A stretch of DNA of 39,302 bases from Candidatus Segatella caccae. Lineage in GTDB: Bacteria; Bacteroidota; Bacteroidia; Bacteroidales; Bacteroidaceae. Location: positions 1 through 39,302 of the forward strand of contig USOQ01000017.1 of the NCBI GenBank assembly GCA_900556395.1, read 5' to 3'. Below, piece by piece: positions 33,823-39,302 of the stretch; the first letter of the stretch is position 1, and the number at the start of each line of letters is the position of its first letter. The position numbers and the translations under genes were made by a program. Below the pieces are notes generated by a model that did not search any database, was not told the origin of the DNA, and saw nothing but the letters and a program-made list of their open reading frames with translations.

Positions 33823-33830
33823 TAATTTTG
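33823..33830 (+). promoter_or_regulatory. Symporter 1 promoter (-7 box)
   Basis: TAATTTTG matches TAnnTTTG, 28 bases before the ATG at 33859. Another TAATTTTG lies at 33772-33779. Neither has a perfect TTTG -33. Confidence 0.45.
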
Positions 33831-33858
33831 CAGTCGTATAATAGAGAAAGGAATAAAA

Positions 33859-35220
33859 ATGACACAATTAGATAGAGGTAGTTTCGGTAGCAAGATAGGA
33901 CTTGTGCTTGCTACTGCTGGTGGAGCTGTCGGACTGGGCAATGTCTGGCGCTTCCCTTATATGGCAGGACAAGAGGGTGGTGCAGCCTTCATTTTGGTAT
34001 ATATAGGCTGTGTGCTACTCTTGGGCATCCCCTGTATGATTTCAGAGTTTATTATTGGTCGTCATGGAGCTTCGAATACAGCACGTGCCTATACCAAGCT
34101 CTCTCGAGGCAATAGTTGGAAGTGGGTAGGTTATTTAGAGGTACTTACTGGCTTCCTCATCACGGGCTATTATGCCGTTGTATCAGGATGGTGCTTACAG
34201 TATGTCTATGCCAGTATTATGGGCGAACTGCATGGTGACCCCACCTTTGTGGCTGAGTATTTCAAGGAGTTTTCTGCCGACCCCATTCGTCCTGTTATGT
34301 GGACGGTAGCCATATTCTTGATTTGTCATTTTGTCATCATCCATGGCGTCAGAGGCGGCATTGAGAAGGCATCTAAGATTATGATGCCCGTCTTGTTTGT
34401 ACTCTTGCTCATCATCGTTGTGGCATCTTGTCTGTTGCCCAATGCTGGTAAGGGCGTAGAGTTCTTGTTGCACCCCGATTTCAGTAAGGTCGATAATGGT
34501 GTGTTCTTAGGAGCTTTGGGGCAGTCGTTCTATTCGCTTAGTATCGGTATGGGTTGTATCTGTACCTATGCGTCTTATTTCAGCCGACAAACCAATCTTT
34601 TTAAGACCGCCTTGCAGATTTCGGTTATCGATTTCTTGGTAGCCATCTTGGCAGGACTCATGATTTTCCCAGCAGCCTTCTCTGTTGGCGTTTCTCCTGA
34701 TAGTGGTCCTTCGCTCATCTTTATCACCCTCCCCAACGTGTTTAACGAGGCCTTTGCCTCTGTGCCTGTTTTAGGGTGGATCATTTCATTCTTGTTCTAT
34801 GTGCTTCTGTCGTTGGCAGCTCTTACGTCGCTCATGTCGCTTCACGAGGTCAACACGTCTTTCTTTTATGAAGAACTGAAGATAGACCGCAAGAAGGGTG
34901 CGCTCATCGTTACCGTGTCGTGCGCTGTCATCGGTGCTTTTTGTTCGCTTTCGTTGGGTGCTACAGATGCACTCACCTTTGCGGGTAAGTCGTTGTTCGA
35001 CTGGTTTGACTTCGTTACAGGTCAGATCTTCTTGCCTGCGGCAGGTTTCCTTACTTGTTTATTCATCGGATGGTATGTGCCCAAGAAGTTAGTGAAAGAC
35101 GAGTTCACCAACTGGGGTACTTTGAAGGGACATCTTTTTTTCATCTATCTTTTCTTGGTGCGTTTCGTATGTCCTGTCCTCATTCTGTTGGTCTTCCTCA
35201 ATCAGTTGGGAGTTCTTTAG
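33859..35220 (+). CDS. Sodium-dependent SNF/NSS-family transporter, copy 1
   Basis: This integral membrane symporter has 453 residues in the neurotransmitter:sodium symporter family (LeuT fold). The first helix has the signature AVGLGNVWRFPYMAGQEGG (23-41), which lines the Na+ and substrate sites. About eleven to twelve helices follow. SNF members in bacteria import amino acids, often tryptophan, tyrosine or leucine, with Na+. The substrate cannot be predicted. A second, clearly paralogous gene follows after 97 bases on the same strand. Confidence 0.92.
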   Translation: MTQLDRGSFGSKIGLVLATAGGAVGLGNVWRFPYMAGQEGGAAFILVYIGCVLLLGIPCMISEFIIGRHGASNTARAYTKLSRGNSWKWVGYLEVLTGFLITGYYAVVSGWCLQYVYASIMGELHGDPTFVAEYFKEFSADPIRPVMWTVAIFLICHFVIIHGVRGGIEKASKIMMPVLFVLLLIIVVASCLLPNAGKGVEFLLHPDFSKVDNGVFLGALGQSFYSLSIGMGCICTYASYFSRQTNLFKTALQISVIDFLVAILAGLMIFPAAFSVGVSPDSGPSLIFITLPNVFNEAFASVPVLGWIISFLFYVLLSLAALTSLMSLHEVNTSFFYEELKIDRKKGALIVTVSCAVIGAFCSLSLGATDALTFAGKSLFDWFDFVTGQIFLPAAGFLTCLFIGWYVPKKLVKDEFTNWGTLKGHLFFIYLFLVRFVCPVLILLVFLNQLGVL

Positions 35221-35257
35221 GTCTTCTTGTCGTCAGCGTATCAGCTGGTCACAACAT

Positions 35258-35285
35258 GGTCATCGCACGTAGGTCATCGTGCGTA
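35258..35285 (+). repeat. Tandem 14-base repeat between the two symporter genes
   Basis: GGTCATCGCACGTA (35258-35271) is followed directly by GGTCATCGTGCGTA (35272-35285), identical at 12 of 14 positions. The parts CGCACG and CGTGCG are also inverted, so a small hairpin is possible. The function is unknown. Confidence 0.5.
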
Positions 35286-35317
35286 TAGTCAGTCGTTCAT
35301 TGTAAAAGAGAGAATTC

Positions 35318-36676
35318 ATGGAAAAAAATAGAGGTAGCTTTGGTAGCAAGTTGGGCGTTATTCTTGCCACAGCAGGTTCTGCTGTAGGCTTGGGCAATAT
35401 ATGGCGTTTCCCTTATATGACAGGTCAGAATGGCGGTGCAGCCTTCATTTTGATATATTTAGTGTGTATCTTTATGTTGGGCATCCCTGGTATGGTGGCT
35501 GAGTTTATCATCGGACGTCATTCGGCTGCCAATGCTGCACGCTCTTATAAGAATCTCTCTAATGGCAAGCCCTGGGGGATTATTGGTTATATGGGTGTCT
35601 TCACCTCAATGATTATTTTAGGCTTCTATGCAGTAGTGGCAGGATGGTGTCTGCAGTATCTCTATGCCAGTTTTATGGCAGAGGTGAGGGGAGATGCCGA
35701 CTTTGTTAAGACCTACTTTGTTTCATTTTCTTCTGACGGCATTCGTCCCACACTTTGGACGATAGCCTTCATTCTGCTTACTCATGTAGTCGTTGTCAAG
35801 GGTGTGCGCAATGGCATAGAGCGTGCATCCAAGATTTTGATGCCAATGCTCTTCGTGCTATTGGTGGTATTGGTGGTGGCTTCGTGTTCTTTGCCAGGGG
35901 CATGGCGGGGAGTGGAGTTCCTGTTGAAGCCCGACTTCTCAAAGGTCGACCAGGGGGTACTGATAGAAGCTCTTGGTCAGGCTTTCTTCTCACTGAGCTT
36001 AGGTACAGCCTGTCTCTGTACTTATGCCTCTTACTTCAGTCGACAGACCAATCTTTTCAAGACCGCCTCTCAGATAGCTTTCCTTGATACGGTGATAGCC
36101 ATCTTGGCAGGACTGATGATTTTCCCTGCTGCTTTTTCTGTAGGTGTTCAGCCCGATAGTGGTCCTTCCCTTATCTTCATCACCTTGCCCAATGTGTTTA
36201 ATGAGGCCTTTGCCTCTATGCCTGTGGTAGGTTATGTCATCTCTGTGCTGTTTTATGCTTTGTTGGTATTGGCAGCCCTTACTTCTACCATCTCTATGCA
36301 CGAGATAGGTACAGCCTTCTTCTACGAGGAGATGCATATCTCTCGTCGTGGTGGAGCCTGGATAGAGACGGTGGCTTGTTGCGTGATAGGTATCTTCTGT
36401 GCCTTGTCGTGTGGTGCCGTTCCCGAACTAACCTTCTTTGGTAAGTCTTTTCTCAACTGTTGCGACAGTTTTACAGCACAATGGCTCATGCCCATGGCTT
36501 CTTTCTTTACCTGTCTTTTTGTGGGTTGGTATATTCCTAAAAAGGTGGTCAGAGATGAGTTTACCAATTGGTCAACTCTTCGTGGTTCGCTTTTTGGTAT
36601 GTATCTGTTTATGGTTCGTTTCGTCTGTCCGCTTTGCATCCTCGTTATCTTCTTGCATCAGCTGGGGGTGTTCTGA
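35318..36676 (+). CDS. Sodium-dependent SNF/NSS-family transporter, copy 2
   Basis: The product has 452 residues and is a paralogue of the preceding gene over its whole length: both share RGSFGSK at the start, AVGLGNIWRFPYM in helix 1, ILAGLMIFPAAFSVGV, SGPSLIFITLPNVFNEAFAS, and the C-terminal VRFVCP. The most divergent parts are the extracellular loop after helix 3 (AEVRGDADFVKTYF against GELHGDPTFVAEYF) and helix 10, suggesting different substrates after tandem duplication. It ends 10 bases before the convergent helix-hairpin-helix gene with no obvious terminator between. Confidence 0.92.
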   Translation: MEKNRGSFGSKLGVILATAGSAVGLGNIWRFPYMTGQNGGAAFILIYLVCIFMLGIPGMVAEFIIGRHSAANAARSYKNLSNGKPWGIIGYMGVFTSMIILGFYAVVAGWCLQYLYASFMAEVRGDADFVKTYFVSFSSDGIRPTLWTIAFILLTHVVVVKGVRNGIERASKILMPMLFVLLVVLVVASCSLPGAWRGVEFLLKPDFSKVDQGVLIEALGQAFFSLSLGTACLCTYASYFSRQTNLFKTASQIAFLDTVIAILAGLMIFPAAFSVGVQPDSGPSLIFITLPNVFNEAFASMPVVGYVISVLFYALLVLAALTSTISMHEIGTAFFYEEMHISRRGGAWIETVACCVIGIFCALSCGAVPELTFFGKSFLNCCDSFTAQWLMPMASFFTCLFVGWYIPKKVVRDEFTNWSTLRGSLFGMYLFMVRFVCPLCILVIFLHQLGVF

Positions 36677-36686
36677 TGTTTAAACT

Positions 36687-37640
36687 TTATTCATAACATA
36701 CGTAGGGTGTCAGACGTTCTATTTCAGCGGGTGGAAAGGTCTTCAGTAGCGATAAGGCTTCCAGACTTTTGATAGGACCATGCAGGCGTCGGTAGTCGCA
36801 GATATCGCGAGCCTGATAGAAGTTGAGGTAGGGGTGACGGCGCAGTTTGCTCATCGATAGTTTGTTGATGTTCATCTTCTTCACTTTCCCTGCTTCTACT
36901 TGGATAAAGGGAAGTGCTTTCTCAGGAAAACCTTCTATCTCCAGCAGTTGGCGTGTACTTACATATCCGCCCAACTGTTCTCTGTATCTCACGATAGCTC
37001 GTGCGTAAGCACTACCGATGCCAGGAATCTTCTTCAGCTCTGTGGTGTCGGCAGCGTTGATGGCTATGTGTTCGCCTGTTTTCAACTTCTGTGGATAACA
37101 GTATATTCTTTCTTCGTCTTTCTCTTCTTTTCCTCTGTTTTCTCTTTTCTCTTCTTTTCCTATAGACTTATTATAGGGACGCGCATAGTTGCTTTGCTGG
37201 CCATAATAGTCGGAAGCTGGGCGATAGTCTTCTCCTATTCTTATATAAGGGCGCAAGGTTTCATACTGTTTTTTGGTAAGTCCATAGAGACGAGCAAAGT
37301 CTTCTGGATGTCGATAAACGCCACCCTTGGCACGATAGTGGTAGATACTTTTTACTTGCCATGTCTGTAGACCCAAACGTAACAGAGCTGTACTATCGGC
37401 TGTGTTGGGGTCGAAAACGAAAAGTTCGTGTATCTGTTCATTCTCCTTGTAATAGAGTGGATGCTCCTTGTCTGCTCGTGTGGAGCGTAGGCTGTCGGAA
37501 GAGTTGTTGCCTCTCTCTTGAGAACCATCATCCTTGCCTCCTATAAGGAAAAAAAGCGAGCAAATTATTACTATTATCATCAGAACGATGATAATAGCTG
37601 TGCGATCATTGCGCTGTAAATAAAAGATTTTATTTGCCAT
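36687..37640 (-). CDS. Membrane-anchored helix-hairpin-helix (ComEA-like) protein
   Basis: The product has 317 residues. An N-terminal membrane helix (~14-35) anchors it with the bulk outside the cytoplasm. Three HhH-type repeats follow: FDPNTADSTALLRLGL...GGVYRHPEDFARLYGL, INAADTTELKKIPGIGSAYARAIVRYREQLGGYVSTRQLLEIEG (cited in parts), and MNINKLSMSKLRRHPYLNFYQARDICDYRRLHG. The middle one has the canonical IPGIGSAYA hairpin. ComEA binds incoming DNA in competence; many Bacteroidota encode similar proteins with unproven function. A charged Lys/Glu linker separates the first two repeats. The ATG comes 7 bases after tRNA-Pro on the same strand, so it is probably expressed from the tRNA promoter. 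Confidence 0.82.
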   Translation of the reverse strand: MANKIFYLQRNDRTAIIIVLMIIVIICSLFFLIGGKDDGSQERGNNSSDSLRSTRADKEHPLYYKENEQIHELFVFDPNTADSTALLRLGLQTWQVKSIYHYRAKGGVYRHPEDFARLYGLTKKQYETLRPYIRIGEDYRPASDYYGQQSNYARPYNKSIGKEEKRENRGKEEKDEERIYCYPQKLKTGEHIAINAADTTELKKIPGIGSAYARAIVRYREQLGGYVSTRQLLEIEGFPEKALPFIQVEAGKVKKMNINKLSMSKLRRHPYLNFYQARDICDYRRLHGPIKSLEALSLLKTFPPAEIERLTPYVCYE

Positions 37641-37647
37641 AAAATAG

Positions 37648-37720
37648 TCGGGATTAGGCGACTCGAACGCCCGACCCCTACGTCCCGAACGTAGTGCGCT
37701 ACCAACTGCGCTAAATCCCG
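37648..37720 (-). tRNA. tRNA-Pro (anticodon CGG)
   Basis: The 73-base cloverleaf has acceptor CGGGATT/AATCCCG, a D-arm around AGCGCAGTTGGTAGCGC, anticodon stem CTACG/CGTAG with loop TTCGGGA (anticodon CGG, proline CCG codon), and a T arm with TTCGAGT. Discriminator A is at 37648. CCA is not encoded. Confidence 0.95.
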
Positions 37721-37744
37721 ATTGGTTTGTTCTTTAACCTCTTG

Positions 37745-37775
37745 CAAAGGTAATATAATAGGATGAAAAGACAAA
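37745..37775 (-). promoter_or_regulatory. tRNA-Pro promoter (TTTG-N19-TACCTTTG)
   Basis: On the minus strand TTTG (37772-37775) and TACCTTTG (37745-37752) are separated by 19 bases, ending 24 bases before the tRNA 5' end. It should also drive the downstream helix-hairpin-helix gene. Confidence 0.8.
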
Positions 37776-37822
37776 GTAAAGCGACTTTTTTTTTGTTTTT
37801 TTGAAAGAAAATAGCCAAAATA

Positions 37823-37854
37823 TTTGCAAGTTTCAAAATAAAGTGCTACCTTTG
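37823..37854 (+). promoter_or_regulatory. tRNA-Phe promoter (TTTG-N20-TACCTTTG)
   Basis: TTTG (37823-37826) and TACCTTTG (37847-37854) are separated by 20 bases, 43 bases before the tRNA. The two tRNA genes thus have divergent, near-identical promoters. Confidence 0.8.
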
Positions 37855-37897
37855 CACCCGCAAATGAGACGTCAAGTTTTATGTTGCTTGTTAAAAT

Positions 37898-37970
37898 GGT
37901 GCCATAGCTCAGTTGGTAGAGCAAAGGACTGAAAATCCTTGTGTCCCCGGTTCGATTCCTGGTGGTACCA
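37898..37970 (+). tRNA. tRNA-Phe (anticodon GAA)
   Basis: The 73-base cloverleaf has acceptor GGTGCCA/TGGTACC (one G-U), D-arm GCTCAGTTGGTAGAGC, anticodon stem AAGGA/TCCTT with loop CTGAAAA (anticodon GAA), and T arm CCCGG TTCGATT CCTGG. Discriminator A is at 37970. CCA is not encoded. Confidence 0.96.
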
Positions 37971-37978
37971 CTTTCTTG

Positions 37979-38012
37979 AGAGTTGCTCTTACGAAGAGTG
38001 ACTCTTTTTTTT
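37979..38012 (+). terminator. Terminator after tRNA-Phe
   Basis: AGAGTTGCTCTT (37979-37990) and AAGAGTGACTCT (37994-38005) form a 12-pair stem with two wobble pairs and a 3-base loop, followed by a run of T to 38012. Confidence 0.88.
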
Positions 38013-38111
38013 GTTTTTGTTGGTGCCATATTTCTGTTGATTTTCCCTGTTATGATGTTAATTTATTCTTTATTTTGTTGTATTGCTGATAAAATGTAAA
38101 AATGACATTTA

Positions 38112-38151
38112 TGTAAACGTTTGCGTTTTATTTTTCGCGAAAACGTTTCCG
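38112..38151. promoter_or_regulatory. Two LacI/cre-like operator palindromes
   Basis: TGTAAACGTTTGCG (38112-38125) and CGAAAACGTTTCCG (38138-38151) share the palindromic core AAACGTTT and agree with TGNAARCGNTTNCA at 13 and 12 of 14 positions. Their centres are 26 bases apart, and the second lies about 25 bases upstream of the -7 box at 38170. They resemble the site upstream of the starch genes. Confidence 0.5.
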
Positions 38152-38169
38152 TACTTTGCCATTTTATTT

Positions 38170-38177
38170 TACTTTTG
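38170..38177 (+). promoter_or_regulatory. Promoter (-7 box) of the right-hand secreted-protein genes
   Basis: TACTTTTG matches TAnnTTTG, 45 bases before the ATG at 38223. The -33 region overlaps the second operator-like palindrome rather than holding a spaced TTTG. Confidence 0.5.
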
Positions 38178-38222
38178 CACACGAAACTCAAAACAACTAA
38201 ATCTACTAAAATGCTAAAAATA

Positions 38223-38579
38223 ATGAAAAAAGTGTACTTCATGTTGTTAGGAGTGCTTTTGTCTACTGCTGTGATGGCAGACAATAAGCAAACCGTAACA
38301 ATCGACGGCTCGCAGGTTAGCAAGACCGTCAAAGAAATCACCTTCGATGGTGAAAATGTAACTCTTACTTACGGCGATGAGACTACTGAGACTCAGGACA
38401 TGTCGCTTGTGAAACTTTCTTTTGCTTATATCACCACAGGTATCAGCAACATTGAGACAAGCAACAAGGTTCTCGCAGGCAAGGTGTTCAATCTTAATGG
38501 TCAGCTTGTGGGTACTTCTACCCAGAACCTGAACAAGGGCATCTACATCGTGAATGGTAAGAAAGTAATCATCAAGTAA
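38223..38579 (+). CDS. Small secreted protein with a C-terminal sorting-like tail
   Basis: From the ATG at 38223 (MKKVYFMLLGVLL) the product has 118 residues; an ATG four codons earlier (38211) is also possible. A signal peptide (1-20) is followed by a short beta domain (QTVTIDGSQVSKTVKEITFDGENVTLTYGDE in parts) and the tail VFNLNGQLVGTS...GIYIVNGKKVIIK, as in Prevotella secreted proteins thought to use type IX secretion. No family function is recognised. The frame is open further upstream to 38121, but the promoter lies there. The next gene starts 17 bases downstream. Confidence 0.78.
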   Translation: MKKVYFMLLGVLLSTAVMADNKQTVTIDGSQVSKTVKEITFDGENVTLTYGDETTETQDMSLVKLSFAYITTGISNIETSNKVLAGKVFNLNGQLVGTSTQNLNKGIYIVNGKKVIIK

Positions 38580-38583
38580 AAAA

Positions 38584-38588
38584 GGAGG
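38584..38588 (+). promoter_or_regulatory. Unusually strong Shine-Dalgarno site
   Basis: GGAGG lies 8 bases before the ATG at 38597. Most genes in this window have only A/T-rich leaders, as is normal in Bacteroidota, so this canonical site is an exception and supports the 38597 start. Confidence 0.65.
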
Positions 38589-38596
38589 AACGTAAA

Positions 38597-39302
38597 ATGA
38601 AGAAAATGGTATTTACTTTGGCACTCCTCTTGATGAGCTTGAGTGCTGCCATGGCACAGACATGGAATTTTGCTGATCGTGATCCATTCATCGGTGATGC
38701 AGATGAGGCTTTGATTAATGCAGATGCTACCAATTGGTATAATGATGCAACAAAGGGTCGTTACAATTTCCTTGCAGCTTTGGATAATGCAGCTTTGACA
38801 GCTAATGGTACAGAACTTTACTTTGCACATGGGTTACTCTTTAAGTGTACGGAAGCTAAGGCTTCTTCCGATGGAAGTACTGCAGCTAATGCCAATGGTA
38901 AAATTCGCTTGAACTACAAAGGCGAATACTTGGAGTTGAATGGCACTAATCTTGTTGTTACCATTCCTAACGTCCAGAAAGATTGGGTAATAACCGTAGT
39001 TTGCAAGAGTGGAAAAAGCAAGACTGAACGTGGTTTGTATGTTAGCTCTAATGTGGGTGGTACGACAAACTTTGGTACGAAGTCTGCTAACCAATTAACT
39101 TGCACGGGTACTGTCAGTGAGGCTGGTGATGTGACCTTGACTACAACTGATGGTGGTATGTGGATTTACAGCATCTCTGTGAAAGACCCAAGTGTCGTTG
39201 AGCCAGAGCCTGTTGACCCAGATGCAGGCAATAAGGTAAACAATGCAGTTAGCCGTGATACTTATAAGAATCAGATGTTTGTAACTACAAACAGTGGTTC
39301 TG
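38597..39302 (+). CDS. Secreted protein, C-terminus beyond the window (possible carbohydrate-active enzyme)
   Basis: The frame from 38597 is open to the right edge (235 residues seen). It begins with a signal peptide (MKKMVFTLALLLMSLSAAMAQ). A first domain follows (TWNFADRDPF, residues ~22-195) with many Asn/Thr/Gly strands (GKIRLNYKGEYLEL, WVITVVCKSGK, GGMWIYSISVK). A Pro/Glu linker (VEPEPVDPDAG) then leads into another domain (NAVSRDTYKNQMFVTTNSG). N-terminal domains like this occur on Prevotella secreted pectate lyases and related enzymes, but the catalytic part is not visible, so no function is assigned. It appears to be co-transcribed with the preceding small protein. Confidence 0.75.
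   Translation, partial: MKKMVFTLALLLMSLSAAMAQTWNFADRDPFIGDADEALINADATNWYNDATKGRYNFLAALDNAALTANGTELYFAHGLLFKCTEAKASSDGSTAANANGKIRLNYKGEYLELNGTNLVVTIPNVQKDWVITVVCKSGKSKTERGLYVSSNVGGTTNFGTKSANQLTCTGTVSEAGDVTLTTTDGGMWIYSISVKDPSVVEPEPVDPDAGNKVNNAVSRDTYKNQMFVTTNSGS

Noticed and set aside
1..39302. CRISPR arrays, insertion sequences, integrases, rRNA genes
   Set aside because: No regularly spaced repeats, transposase motifs, att-like duplications at the tRNAs or rRNA segments were found.

Overview
The window looks like a chromosomal contig of a gut-type Bacteroidales, most likely Prevotellaceae. The evidence is the Bacteroidota promoter grammar (TTTG, 19-20 bases, TAnnTTTG) in front of many genes, the Bacteroidota-specific dcw gene order, an FtsL-like protein of the Bacteroidetes type, a glycine-lipid acyltransferase pair, and secreted proteins ending in a 'GxYIxNGKKVxI' C-terminal tail. 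The first ~430 bases do not fit. They are AT-rich and encode, on the minus strand, part of a Firmicutes-type DivIB/FtsQ POTRA protein that breaks off abruptly near 430-440. This is most simply a chimeric contig end.

Layout. (1) 510-1235: recO (+), whose stop overlaps the stop of convergent ftsZ. (2) 1232-16566 (all minus): the division and cell-wall cluster, transcribed rsmH-ftsL-ftsI-murE-mraY-murD-ftsW-murG-murC-ftsQ-ftsA-ftsZ. It has very tight junctions and a candidate internal promoter before murG. No mraZ, murF or ddl is present. (3) 16877-18722 (+): glsA-glsB, predicted to make N-acyl glycine lipids. (4) Minus-strand dgt and divergent dut: nucleotide-pool sanitation, with overlapping divergent promoters. 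(5) 20802-25219 (+), behind dut: a TPR protein, a DUF4292-type lipoprotein and an EnvC-like coiled-coil protein with a degenerate LytM domain, almost certainly co-transcribed and envelope-related. (6) 25483-28677 (+): a starch module, made of a stand-alone secreted starch-binding protein and a GH13 alpha-amylase that shares its two C-terminal modules. The amylase reading frame continues past its stop through a second in-frame stop, so its tail looks recently lost. (7) M20 metallohydrolase (-), acyl-CoA ligase, prfB, a 49-residue membrane protein and a CYTH protein (+). (8) Two tandem Na+-dependent SNF-family symporters (+) and a convergent helix-hairpin-helix membrane protein (-) directly behind tRNA-Pro. 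(9) tRNA-Phe (+), then two secreted-protein genes; the last runs off the right edge.

Most genes are conserved housekeeping or envelope genes, and I do not see a clearly new multi-gene system. The points most worth checking are the foreign divIB fragment, the in-frame stops after the amylase, the LacI/cre-like operator sequences found both upstream of the amylase pair and upstream of the right-hand secreted proteins, the TPR-lipoprotein-EnvC-like operon, and the unannotated 49-residue membrane protein.
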